Positions 8,376 through 17,605 of a stretch of 64,000 nt of DNA are shown here, one piece after another (positions within the stretch are counted from its first letter, which is position 1; each line of letters opens with the position of its first letter). Where the stretch lies: assembly GCA_027486845.1 (NCBI GenBank), contig JAIXOL010000053.1:97829-161828 (forward strand), in the 5' to 3' direction. The notes beneath the pieces are model-generated. The model ran no database searches, was not told the DNA's origin, and saw only the letters and a list, made by a program, of their open reading frames with translations. Source of the DNA: Cytophagaceae bacterium (GTDB lineage: Bacteria; Bacteroidota; Bacteroidia; Cytophagales; Spirosomataceae). The translations under genes and the position numbers were made by a program.

Positions 8376-10649
8376 TTATTTGCCCTGTGCTTCTACAACG
8401 GCAATGGCCACCATATCCACGATTTCACGAACTGTGCTACCGAGTTGGAGTACATGAACTGGTTTTTTTAAACCCAATAATATCGGCCCAATTTTATCAA
8501 TATTGGCAATTTCTTTAACAATATTATAGGCAATATTTGACGAAGAAAGATTCGGGAATATTAGTGTATTTGCTCGTCCATCTACCAAATCGCTGAAAGG
8601 ATGTTGTTCTTTCAATAAATCAATATCAAATGGTAAGTGAGCTTGCATTTCGCCATCCACAACTATGTTTGGGTGCTTGTCTTTCAATATTGCCACTGCT
8701 TTTTGCATTTTCAAGGCATCTTCTCCATCTGCACTGCCGAAGTTTGAGTAGGTGAGAAGAGCAATGCGTGGTTTGATATTAAATTTTTCCACTTCTTTTG
8801 CCGCTAATTCGGTAATCTCAACGATTTCCTCAACTGTTGGATTAAAGTTTACGGTTGTATCTGCTAAGAAAAGTGGGCCAAAACGGCTCATCAAAATATA
8901 CATTCCCGAAACCTTTTTTACACCTTCTTGGCGACCAATAATCTGTAAAGCTGGACGGATAGTTTCTGGATAATTTCTAGTCATTCCACCAATCATGGCA
9001 TCGGCTTCGCCTGTTTCAACCATCATTGCACCAAAATAATTTCGATTACGCATCAATTGCGTTGCCTCAAAATGATTATATCCTTTACGTTTGCGTTTTT
9101 CGTAGAAAATTGCACCGAATTTTGCCAAGTTACCTTCCTGTTCTGGAGAACGAGAATCAATGATTTCGGCAAAAGGTAAGTCAATATTATTTTCTTCTAG
9201 TAATTTCGTGATTTTGGCCACATTACCCAATAAAATTGGCGTTGCAATTTTCTCATCTTGCACTTCTTGGGCTGCTTTCAGTACGGTTAAGTTTTCGGCA
9301 TCGGCAAAAACGACACGTTTAGGATGAAGTTTTGCTTTGTTTGTGATGACTTTTTTGAGCGAATTATCTTGTCCTAAACGTTTCGCCAATTGTGTATCGT
9401 ACGCTTCCCAATCTGTAATCGGAAACTTCGCTACGCCACTATCCATCGCTGCTTTTGCTACTGCAGGAGCAACGGTTGTGAGCAAACGCGGGTCAACAGG
9501 TTTAGGGATGATATACGTTCGGCTAAATGAAAGGTTAGTTTCTCCATATGCTAAATTTACGACATCTGGTACTGGCTTTTTAGCTAAATCGGCTAAGGCT
9601 CTGACGGCTGCTAACTTCATTTCTTCGTTGATAACCTTCGAGCGAACATCTAAAGCACCACGAAAAATATAAGGAAAACCGAGTACATTATTCACTTGAT
9701 TAGGATAATCCGAACGGCCAGTTGCCATAATAATGTCTTCACGAGCTTCAATTGCTTCTTCATACGAAATCTCTGGTGTCGGATTTGCCATCGCAAAAAC
9801 AATCGCATCTTTTGCCATTGATTTTACCATGTCTTGGCTAAGGATATTTCCTTTTGAAAGCCCAACAAATACATCTGCTCCAACTAATGCATCAGTAAGT
9901 GTTGTTTCAGCAGACATATTATCGTTCGCAAATTCGATTTTCTTTCCATCCAAATTGGTGCGACTTGGGTGAATCAAACCTTTGCTATCAAACATGAAAA
10001 TGTTCTTTTTATCAGCACCCAACGAATTATACAAACGAGTACAAGAAATAGCCGAAGCTCCTGCACCATTAATAATTATTTTTATTTGAGCAATATCTTT
10101 TTCGACTAATTCAAGAGCGTTGAGTAATGCGGCTGACGAAATAATGGCAGTACCATGCTGATCGTCGTGCATCACTGGAATATTTAATTCAGCCTTTAAG
10201 CGTTCTTCGATTTCAAAACATTCTGGAGCAGAAATGTCTTCGAGATTTACACCGCCAAAAGTTGGTTCCAAAATTTTTACAGTACGAACAAATTCATCAA
10301 CATCTTTGGTATTTAATTCAATATCAAAAACATCAATATCTGCATAAATTTTAAACAAAAGCCCTTTGCCCTCCATAACTGGCTTGCTCGCTGCTGGACC
10401 AATATCGCCCAAACCCAAAACAGCTGTTCCGTTTGAAATTACAGCCACAAGATTTCCCTTTGCCGTGTATTTATAAACGTCTTCTGGATTTTCAAAAATA
10501 GCCATGCATGGGTCGGCTACTCCAGGTGAATATGCCAAAGATAAATCTTTTTGGGTAGCATACTCTTTTGTCGGAATCACTTCGATTTTACCTGGACGCC
10601 CTTTTGCGTGGTAATGAAGTGCCTCTTCTTTTAAATTTTGTTTACTCAT
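8376..10649 (-). CDS. maeB: NADP-dependent malic enzyme with phosphotransacetylase-like C-terminal domain
   Basis: 757 residues, the normal size of the MaeB hybrid. The N-terminal half (about 1-430) is the malic enzyme: [29 protein letters not shown] and the cofactor loop [10 protein letters not shown]. The C-terminal third (about 440-757) resembles phosphate acetyltransferase ([27 protein letters not shown]), which in this family is regulatory rather than catalytic. It decarboxylates malate to pyruvate, giving NADPH. Next on the same strand are a dicarboxylate symporter and an AEC permease, making a C4-dicarboxylate uptake and conversion block. Confidence 0.95.
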   Translation of the reverse strand: MSKQNLKEEALHYHAKGRPGKIEVIPTKEYATQKDLSLAYSPGVADPCMAIFENPEDVYKYTAKGNLVAVISNGTAVLGLGDIGPAASKPVMEGKGLLFKIYADIDVFDIELNTKDVDEFVRTVKILEPTFGGVNLEDISAPECFEIEERLKAELNIPVMHDDQHGTAIISSAALLNALELVEKDIAQIKIIINGAGASAISCTRLYNSLGADKKNIFMFDSKGLIHPSRTNLDGKKIEFANDNMSAETTLTDALVGADVFVGLSKGNILSQDMVKSMAKDAIVFAMANPTPEISYEEAIEAREDIIMATGRSDYPNQVNNVLGFPYIFRGALDVRSKVINEEMKLAAVRALADLAKKPVPDVVNLAYGETNLSFSRTYIIPKPVDPRLLTTVAPAVAKAAMDSGVAKFPITDWEAYDTQLAKRLGQDNSLKKVITNKAKLHPKRVVFADAENLTVLKAAQEVQDEKIATPILLGNVAKITKLLEENNIDLPFAEIIDSRSPEQEGNLAKFGAIFYEKRKRKGYNHFEATQLMRNRNYFGAMMVETGEADAMIGGMTRNYPETIRPALQIIGRQEGVKKVSGMYILMSRFGPLFLADTTVNFNPTVEEIVEITELAAKEVEKFNIKPRIALLTYSNFGSADGEDALKMQKAVAILKDKHPNIVVDGEMQAHLPFDIDLLKEQHPFSDLVDGRANTLIFPNLSSSNIAYNIVKEIANIDKIGPILLGLKKPVHVLQLGSTVREIVDMVAIAVVEAQGK

Positions 10650-10720
10650 TTTCGAATAAAATTAGTTTGTTGATGCGAAGGTAAGACTGAAAGCTTTTAG
10701 AGTTATAGAAAAACCCCCTT

Positions 10721-10754
10721 TTTTTGCTTAATAACCTATTTTCTTAAGCAAAAA
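10721..10754. repeat. 11-bp inverted repeat between the dicarboxylate symporter and maeB
   Basis: TTTTTGCTTAA (10721-10731) and TTAAGCAAAAA (10744-10754) are exact reverse complements around a 12-base spacer. The T-run is on the 5' side of the stem in both orientations, so it does not read as a standard terminator. It lies about 75-105 bases upstream of the maeB start and could be an operator or mRNA hairpin. Confidence 0.5.
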
Positions 10755-10773
10755 TAACTTTTTGTATCGTTTC

Positions 10774-12087
10774 TTATTTGTTTTTGATGTTATCTTTTAT
10801 AATATCCTCATAATCACCAATATGAGCAAATGCAGCTTCCATTTTAGATCGGTCGAATTCGTTTTCGTTGTTTGAAATCCAAATGGTAGCTACGCCATTT
10901 CCAATAAAGTTCGTGATGGCTCGAGCTTCTGACATGAATCGGTCAACACCTAAAAGTAAAGCCAAGCCCTCAACCGGAATAACTTTTACAGCTGTAAGTG
11001 TTGAAGCAAGCACTATAAAACCACTTCCGGTAACACCTGCCGCTCCTTTTGATGTCACCATTAAGATACCAATTATTGTCAAAATCTGTTGAATATCTAA
11101 GTGAATATTGAAAACCTGTGCTAGAAAAATAACGGCCATTGAAAGGTAAATAGTTGTTCCATCAAGATTGAATGAATAACCTGCAGGTACAACCAATCCA
11201 ACCACTGATTTTGAACAACCCATTTTTTCGAGCTTTTCCATCAATGAAGGTAAGCCAGCTTCTGAAGAAGAGGTTCCAAGAACAATTAATAATTCTTCAC
11301 GAATGAATTTTAGGAATTTCCATAGACTAATTTTATAATATCTCAGTATAAAATAGAGCACTACGAAGACAAAAATCGCCATTGTAACATAAACCGTTCC
11401 CATCAGTTTGGCGAGCGGGAGTAAAGTTTGAATACCATATTTTGCAATTGTGAAGGCCATTCCTCCAAATGCTCCGATTGGGGCAAACAGCATAACTTTA
11501 TGTAAAGCCCAAAATACTTTTTTTGAAATTGGAGCAAGTAAATCTACTACTTTTTGTCGACCAGAATAATTGCTCAAAGCAACACCTAAAACTATAGCAA
11601 GAGTCAACACTTGGAGTGTTACATTATCTAAGAAAAATTTCAGCCAACTAAACTCGGTTGCACTTTTGGTGTATTTTGAAATATCACCAACTTTGATGGC
11701 ATCAGTAACTACGCCGTCGCCGGGACGAATGACATTTGCAACTACAACGCCAACCAATAGTGCAACGGTTGTTACAACTTCAAAGTAAATAAGTGCTTTT
11801 GCTCCAACTTTTCCAACTTTTTTCAAATCACCCATTGAGATAATACCAAGTGTAATTGTCAGAAAAATAATTGGATTGATAAAGAGTTTTACGAAACTGA
11901 TGAATATACTACTTAAAAACTCAGCGAATGTATTTTTTATTTCAAATTCGGAAATTATTAGATTTTGTTTGAAGCCTTTTTCAAAGATTTGATGTAGTGC
12001 AAATTCGGGGTTGTAATGACCAAGTAAAACACCGCAAACGATTGCAGTTAATACCCAAAATGTAAGGTTAGTAAAGAGTTTTTTCAT
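10774..12087 (-). CDS. Dicarboxylate/amino acid:cation symporter (DctA/GltP family)
   Basis: 437 residues with about eight membrane spans. Signatures of the SLC1-like DAACS family are clear: the serine-rich re-entrant loop LGTSSSEAGLPSLMEKLE near 270, PAGYSFNLDGTTIYLS near 300, and the transport-core block TSKGAAGVTGSGF near 345. It imports C4-dicarboxylates or acidic amino acids with Na+ or H+. The adjacent malic enzyme favours malate, succinate or fumarate; glutamate or aspartate cannot be excluded by sequence alone. Confidence 0.93.
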   Translation of the reverse strand: MKKLFTNLTFWVLTAIVCGVLLGHYNPEFALHQIFEKGFKQNLIISEFEIKNTFAEFLSSIFISFVKLFINPIIFLTITLGIISMGDLKKVGKVGAKALIYFEVVTTVALLVGVVVANVIRPGDGVVTDAIKVGDISKYTKSATEFSWLKFFLDNVTLQVLTLAIVLGVALSNYSGRQKVVDLLAPISKKVFWALHKVMLFAPIGAFGGMAFTIAKYGIQTLLPLAKLMGTVYVTMAIFVFVVLYFILRYYKISLWKFLKFIREELLIVLGTSSSEAGLPSLMEKLEKMGCSKSVVGLVVPAGYSFNLDGTTIYLSMAVIFLAQVFNIHLDIQQILTIIGILMVTSKGAAGVTGSGFIVLASTLTAVKVIPVEGLALLLGVDRFMSEARAITNFIGNGVATIWISNNENEFDRSKMEAAFAHIGDYEDIIKDNIKNK

Positions 12088-12136
12088 TTTTAAATTTTAT
12101 AGTTCAGAATATTTAGGGTTAATTATAAGGTGTATA

Positions 12137-13066
12137 TCAGAAAAATAATAAAAAATAGTGCCATAACATGGCTGATATCAACGATAGTGGGATGCTGATT
12201 CCAATCATTAAACTTGCTAATGTCGGATTTAGTTTATGGTTGATGGCAATGATTGATGCGGTATTCATAGAGCCCAAAGAAGCTCCAATTATGCACATTT
12301 TGCCAATCCATGCATTTTCATATAATAGTATCTTTTGTTGAAGCAATATAAGGTATAATAAAAAGATTAACAATGGTGCAATCAATAGTTTGAAAAATAA
12401 GCCTAATAATAGTGGTTTTTGTACAAGATTTTCTTTGGATATTTTGATTTGTAAACCAACAGATAATAAAGCAAGTACAGTAAATGGACTTCCCAGTTTT
12501 TGTAAAATTTCACTGATAGAACTGGGAAAATGATAATCCATGATATTTAAATAAACAGCGATACAAAAAGCTAAAAATGGAGGAAAAATAAAAATACTTT
12601 TAATGATAGATTTTGCCGAAGGTTCGGATTCCGAATAATATGAAGCTGTCATTATACCCATAGTCCCACAAACCACAAACGAACCCGCTTGGCTCATCAA
12701 AATTCCCATCTGCAGGCCAGCTATACCATACAATAATTCAAAAATCGGGAAGCCTACAAATGAAATGCTACTAATTCCTGCCGTTATGGTTAACGCACCT
12801 GTCGTACTTCTGTCGAGCTGAAGGATTTTGGCAACGATTTTGAAAAAAATAAATGAACTTATGAATAGGATGTAGGGTGTTAGAATAAACAGTAACTGAT
12901 TTGCTTTAAAAGAAATTTGGCTTGTATAAAGAAGTGTTAGAGAAGGTAAACAAATATTAATAATTACCGCATTTAAACCTAAATAAGCATCTTTAGGGAA
13001 GCCTTTGGTTCTTTGAAGGATTCCACCCAACGAAAGGCAAATGATTAATAATAATAGGTTGGTCAT
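12137..13066 (-). CDS. AEC family transporter (auxin efflux carrier/malate permease type)
   Basis: 309 residues with about ten hydrophobic segments in two halves, typical of the AEC family. Recognisable parts are GLNAVIINICLPSLTLLYTS near 29-48 (conserved N-x-x-x-LP) and SLGSMNTASIIAINH near 263-277. Bacterial members export or exchange organic anions, malate among them. Its place 49 bases upstream of the dicarboxylate symporter gene, with maeB beyond, supports a C4-acid role. The gene has an unusually long possible leader. Confidence 0.85.
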   Translation of the reverse strand: MTNLLLLIICLSLGGILQRTKGFPKDAYLGLNAVIINICLPSLTLLYTSQISFKANQLLFILTPYILFISSFIFFKIVAKILQLDRSTTGALTITAGISSISFVGFPIFELLYGIAGLQMGILMSQAGSFVVCGTMGIMTASYYSESEPSAKSIIKSIFIFPPFLAFCIAVYLNIMDYHFPSSISEILQKLGSPFTVLALLSVGLQIKISKENLVQKPLLLGLFFKLLIAPLLIFLLYLILLQQKILLYENAWIGKMCIIGASLGSMNTASIIAINHKLNPTLASLMIGISIPLSLISAMLWHYFLLFF

Positions 13067-13430
13067 TTTGATAAAAGCTAAGATTTAGGATACACGATTC
13101 GAGACTTTTCGGTTGAAATATCTTTAAATAAATTGTATAAAAGTCATGTATAAAAAATCTCGTGTCTTGAAGGCGTTTGTTAGGTTGCTCCGTTGGGTTT
13201 CGAAAAGTATCATCTATTCAAAACCTCTAAAGCCGACCATCGTCATTAGCAATTTCGGTAAGATAAGTCTTGGTTAGTATCATTTGTCGATTTTTCATTT
13301 TGTTACAAAAGTAAAGATATATTCATAAGAAAACATAAAGTTTGATCGGCAATTTGAAGTTATAAATCTTTGAACTGAACGTTAAGCATTGGTTTAGTTG
13401 TTAATTTATTTAGTATTATCAAAAAAGTGT
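13067..13430 (-). promoter_or_regulatory. Divergent intergenic region with a possible long structured leader of the AEC permease
   Basis: On the minus strand TACTTTTG (plus 13306-13313) matches the -7 consensus, 240 bases ahead of the permease ATG, so a transcript from there would carry a leader of about 230 bases. The stretch 13150-13265 is less AT-rich than ordinary spacers here and can form nested pairings, for example GGC...GCC around AGGTT...AACCT, and GGTTT...AAACC. UGAUAC occurs twice. No known riboswitch class was recognised. The plus-strand promoter of the ABC exporter gene is unclear. Confidence 0.4.
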
Positions 13431-15263
13431 ATGGCAAGAACTCCGTTAAATTTAGAAGAAAATAAACCCAATATTAAAGAACGACTAAAGGCATTAGGCA
13501 ATTTACCGAGTTTTTTAAGTGAGGTTTATCTTACATCCCCTTCTTTAACAATTGGCAATATTTGCTTGCGTTTATTGCGTTCGGCTATTCCCATTTCAGT
13601 TTTATATATCGGCAAACTCATCATCGATGAAGTTTTGGTACTAAGTACAAATAAATCAGAAAGCCTAAATGTTATCTATTTTTTGATAGTAGCAGAGTTT
13701 GGTTTAATGATTGTCAGTGATTTACTTTCTCGAGGTATTGCTTTGACTGATAGTCTTTTAGGAGATTTATTTGCCAATCAAACTTCGATAAAATTAATGA
13801 AACATGCTGTTTCGCTTGATTTAGCTCAGTTTGAAAACGCAACTTTCTATGATAAACTCGAACGTGCCAGGCAACAAACAAACGGCCGAACAGTGTTACT
13901 TTCACAAGTTTTGGCTCAAGGACAAGATGCCATCACAATGTGTTTATTACTTGTCGGACTTGTAACTTTTAATCCGTGGTTAATTGGATTGCTTTTGGTT
14001 TCGGTTATTCCTTCTTTTATTGGTGAATGGCATTTCAATGCAAAAAGTTATTCGTTACAAAGAGGCTGGACACCACAACGCCGAGAATTAGATTATTACC
14101 GTTTTATTGGTGCGAGCGATGAAACCGCCAAAGAAGTAAAACTTTTTGGGCTTTCAGATTTTATTATTGAGCGATTTCATAATTTATCTAACCTATATTT
14201 CAAGGAAAATAAAAAACTTTCTATTGAACGAGCTTCTTGGGGCAGTTTACTAGTGGCTATTGGCACATTTGGATATTTTGGTGCTTACACCTTGATAATT
14301 ATTGATACTATTAAAGGCATCGTTACGATTGGTAGTTTGACATTTTTGGCTGGTTCGTTTCGTCAGTTGAAATCTTTGTTGGAAGGTATCCTCGGAAGAT
14401 TTACAAGTATTTTACAAGGAGCATTATATCTCAATGATTTATTTGAGTTTTATCAAATCGAGCCACAGATTATTTCACCATCACAACCCAAGCCTTTTCC
14501 CAATCCAATCAAAGAAGGTTTTCACTTTGAAAATGTTGGTTTTAAATATCCAAATTCTGAAAAATGGGCAAATCGGAATCTGAATTTCGATTTAAAAGTA
14601 GGGGAGAAGTTAGCATTAGTTGGTGAAAATGGTTCTGGAAAAACAACTTTGGTTAAACTGCTTGCAAGATTATATGACCCAGATGAAGGACGAATTTTAC
14701 TGGATGGCGTTGATTTAAAGGATTATAATTTAGTAGAGTTACGTGAACACATTGGTGTTATTTTTCAAGATTTTCAAAAATTCAATTTCACCGCAGGCGA
14801 TAATATTGCAGTCGGAGATATTGCTTCTCGTGAAGAATTACCCGATCTCGAAAGAGCTGCTCACCAAAGTTTGGCCGATACTGTTATTGAAAAATTACCA
14901 TTGAAATACGACCAACCTCTGGGTCGAAAATTTGCCAAAGGAATTGAGCTTTCGGGCGGAGAATGGCAGAAAGTTGCATTAGCAAGAGCTTATTTGCGTG
15001 AAGCCGATGTACTGATTTTAGACGAGCCAACTGCTGCTCTTGATGCTCGTGCCGAATATGAGGTTTTTCGTCGTTTCGCCGAACTCACCAAAGGAAAAAC
15101 GGCTATCTTGATTTCGCACAGGTTTTCAACAGTAAGAATGGCAGATAGGATTTTGGTATTAAATAATGGTCAAATGCTTGAAATAGGTACGCACGAAGAG
15201 CTTCTTGCAAAAAACGGCCGTTATGCTGAATTATTTTATTTACAAGCAGAAGGGTATAGGTAG
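13431..15263 (+). CDS. ABC transporter, fused permease and ATPase
   Basis: 610 residues from ATG at 13431; the frame extends 33 bases upstream to a TTG, but the ATG gives a normal N-terminus. About six membrane helices (residues 30-320) precede an ATPase with Walker A GENGSGKTTL near 399, the signature LSGGEWQK near 507, Walker B VLILDEPTAALD near 530 and the switch His in SHRFST. This is a type IV half-exporter acting as a dimer. Substrate is unknown; lipid, peptide and drug exporters all fit. It stands alone and ends convergently with recQ. Confidence 0.9.
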   Translation: MARTPLNLEENKPNIKERLKALGNLPSFLSEVYLTSPSLTIGNICLRLLRSAIPISVLYIGKLIIDEVLVLSTNKSESLNVIYFLIVAEFGLMIVSDLLSRGIALTDSLLGDLFANQTSIKLMKHAVSLDLAQFENATFYDKLERARQQTNGRTVLLSQVLAQGQDAITMCLLLVGLVTFNPWLIGLLLVSVIPSFIGEWHFNAKSYSLQRGWTPQRRELDYYRFIGASDETAKEVKLFGLSDFIIERFHNLSNLYFKENKKLSIERASWGSLLVAIGTFGYFGAYTLIIIDTIKGIVTIGSLTFLAGSFRQLKSLLEGILGRFTSILQGALYLNDLFEFYQIEPQIISPSQPKPFPNPIKEGFHFENVGFKYPNSEKWANRNLNFDLKVGEKLALVGENGSGKTTLVKLLARLYDPDEGRILLDGVDLKDYNLVELREHIGVIFQDFQKFNFTAGDNIAVGDIASREELPDLERAAHQSLADTVIEKLPLKYDQPLGRKFAKGIELSGGEWQKVALARAYLREADVLILDEPTAALDARAEYEVFRRFAELTKGKTAILISHRFSTVRMADRILVLNNGQMLEIGTHEELLAKNGRYAELFYLQAEGYR

Positions 15264-15267
15264 TTTT

Positions 15268-15360
15268 GAGTGCTGTGTTTAGAGCTATGAGTTTTTAACA
15301 TAATTGTAATTGATTTAATTATTCGTAAACTATGAATTCAGAACTCTAAACTCAGCACTC
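15268..15360. repeat. Long-loop inverted repeat with GAGTTCTGA-type words, between convergent genes
   Basis: GAGTGCTGTGTTTAGAG (15268-15284) matches the reverse complement of 15344-15360 with one mismatch, enclosing about 59 AT-rich bases. The inner right side (GAATTCAGAACTC) belongs to the same word family as the repeat at 44224-44347. It fills the space between the ABC exporter and recQ stop codons and may serve as a shared terminator. Confidence 0.6.
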
Positions 15361-15361
15361 T

Positions 15362-17500
15362 CTAACTTCCCCAAATTGCCAAAGCAAGTCTTATTTTTCC
15401 ATAATCGTAAACACCTTCAAGGGCTTCAAACAATGGTTTTAAGGCATCACCTTTTTGCATATTAAGTTTCATTGCTTCGGCAATAATCTGATTAATTTCA
15501 TAGGTGGCAATGTATTGTTTGAGGTCAATATCCTGTCCATCTTGTTTAAGTTTCACCAAATGACTAATAATTGTTACTGGATTTAGTGCTCTTTTGGCAG
15601 CCATTTCATCAATCGATAGCCCAGCTTTATACATTTCAAAGGTTTCCAGAAATGTCATTCCTTTTTCTTGTTTGGCTCGGCCAATGCCAGGGTTTTGACC
15701 AGTAAATGATAGTATTTCATTGATAAATTCCTCTCCATATTGTCTGAATTTCTGTTCACCAACCCCCGAAACCGCCATCATTTGAAAACGATTAATTGGA
15801 CGTTTCTGTGCCATATCCGAAAGTGTTGCGTCTGAAAAAATTACAAACGGCGGAACAACTTGTTCATCAGCAATTTTCTTGCGTAAGATTCTAAGTTTTT
15901 CAAATAAAGCATCTTTTATTACTTCTTTCTTAGTTTTTTCTTTTGGAGCGGCTTCCTCTTGTCTTGCTTTCTTAATATCGTAAGCCTCAAACCTTACTAA
16001 ATTTACTTTCTTCCCTTCTTTTAAAACTTGATTTGAAACAGCATTCAATTTTAATGAATGACGTTCGTCGTATGCAATATCAAGCACTCCCGAATTGAGC
16101 ATTTGCGTAATATAATCGGCCCATTCTTCGTATTTTAGTTCTTTGCCTACGCCAAAAGTCTTTAGATTTTGATAACCTCTATCAAAAATTGCCCTATTCT
16201 GTGAGCCTCTCAAAATATCAATAATCATACCCATTGCCGCTTTTTGTTCAGTTCGAGAAATGGCCGACAATGCTTTCTGTGCAAAAATAGTTGCATCAAA
16301 TTTTTGTGGAGGATTCTTACAAACATCACAATTCCCACAATCATTTTGTGCGTCTTCATTAAAATAACTCAATAAAATACGCCTTCTGCAAATCTCTGAC
16401 TCTGCATATTGTTTCATGCGGTCGAGTTTGGCAAACTGAACCTCTTTCATTGCATCGGGTAATTCAGAGTTCTGAATCATGTCTTTGCGAGTCATTATAT
16501 CAGCAAAACTATAAAAAAGTAGCGTGTCCGATTTCATGCCATCTCGTCCGGCTCGACCAATTTCTTGGTAATAACTTTCTACATTCGATGGCAAACTATA
16601 ATGAATCACAAATCGTACATTCGATTTATCGATGCCCATTCCGAAGGCAATCGTTGCCACCATTACTTGAATCTCGTCTTTTATAAAAGCATCTTGCACT
16701 TCAGAGCGAGTTTTTGAATCTATGCCGGCGTGGTAATGCATCGCTCTAATACCAACTTTGCGTAAGCCTTCAGCAACATCTTCTGTATTTTTTCTGCTTA
16801 AACAATAAACAATTCCCGAATGATTAGGTCTTTTTCCAATAAACTCTTGCATAATTTTCAATCTGTTTCGTCCACCCAAAACATTAAGACTCAAGTTTGG
16901 TCGGTCAAAAGAAGAAATAAAAACTTGAGCTTCAGGCACGCCCAATTGAGTCAAAATGTCTTTTCTTGTTACACGGTCGGCTGTCGCGGTTAGGGCAACC
17001 ACAGGCACATTAGGAAAAGTTTCTTTCAAAACATTTAGCTTTGTGTATTCTGGTCTAAAATCATGTCCCCAAGTAGAAACACAGTGCGATTCATCAATTG
17101 CTATTTGATTGACAGAAAGAGTTTTAACAAAATTTAAATAATTGTTATGAAAAAGTTTTTCTGGTGAAATATAAAGAAGTTTTAATTCGCCATTTTTGCA
17201 TTGTTCTTCAATAGTTCGTTGCTCAGTCGAATTCAAGGAGCTATTTAAAAACGCCGAAGGCACACCGTTGGCTTTTAGCGACTGCACTTGGTCTTGCATG
17301 AGGGCAATCAAGGGAGAAATCACTAAAGTGATACCCTCCATCACCAAAGCCGGTACTTGAAAACAAATTGATTTTCCTCCACCAGTAGGCATTAGTACCA
17401 TACAATCTTGTTTTGCCAGAATTGTATCAATTATCTCAGCTTGTAGTGGACGAAACTTGTCGTAACCGAAGTATTTTTTTAAAACGAGCTCTTTATTCAT
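15362..17500 (-). CDS. recQ: ATP-dependent DNA helicase RecQ
   Basis: 712 residues, a full-length RecQ. Walker A MPTGGGKSICFQ near 37-48, DEAH box as IDESHCVSTWGHDFRPEY near 137, motif VI as YYQEIGRAGRDG near 310. The RQC zinc knuckle is C-RRRILLSYF...CGNCDVC near 365-390, then an HRDC-like segment near 520-600 and a C-terminal helix-turn-helix tail. It unwinds recombination and replication intermediates 3' to 5'. The gene is divergent from the M28 peptidase. Confidence 0.95.
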   Translation of the reverse strand: MNKELVLKKYFGYDKFRPLQAEIIDTILAKQDCMVLMPTGGGKSICFQVPALVMEGITLVISPLIALMQDQVQSLKANGVPSAFLNSSLNSTEQRTIEEQCKNGELKLLYISPEKLFHNNYLNFVKTLSVNQIAIDESHCVSTWGHDFRPEYTKLNVLKETFPNVPVVALTATADRVTRKDILTQLGVPEAQVFISSFDRPNLSLNVLGGRNRLKIMQEFIGKRPNHSGIVYCLSRKNTEDVAEGLRKVGIRAMHYHAGIDSKTRSEVQDAFIKDEIQVMVATIAFGMGIDKSNVRFVIHYSLPSNVESYYQEIGRAGRDGMKSDTLLFYSFADIMTRKDMIQNSELPDAMKEVQFAKLDRMKQYAESEICRRRILLSYFNEDAQNDCGNCDVCKNPPQKFDATIFAQKALSAISRTEQKAAMGMIIDILRGSQNRAIFDRGYQNLKTFGVGKELKYEEWADYITQMLNSGVLDIAYDERHSLKLNAVSNQVLKEGKKVNLVRFEAYDIKKARQEEAAPKEKTKKEVIKDALFEKLRILRKKIADEQVVPPFVIFSDATLSDMAQKRPINRFQMMAVSGVGEQKFRQYGEEFINEILSFTGQNPGIGRAKQEKGMTFLETFEMYKAGLSIDEMAAKRALNPVTIISHLVKLKQDGQDIDLKQYIATYEINQIIAEAMKLNMQKGDALKPLFEALEGVYDYGKIRLALAIWGS

Positions 17501-17523
17501 TTAATAAGAAAAAGTAATTTAAG

Positions 17524-17531
17524 CAAAATTA
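17524..17531 (-). promoter_or_regulatory. -7 promoter element for recQ
   Basis: CAAAATTA on plus reads TAATTTTG on minus, an exact TAnnTTTG match, 23 bases upstream of the recQ ATG. No TTTG -33 box is visible at the right distance. Confidence 0.4.
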
Positions 17532-17605
17532 TAAGTAAAATATGAATCTAAATTGAAAATCATTTATTTTTACTAAATTTATTTTCAACAAACCATTCAT
17601 TATTC

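Noticed and set aside
13398..13430. TTG start for the ABC exporter
   Set aside because: ATG at 13431 gives a normal N-terminus; the extra 11 residues look like untranslated sequence.
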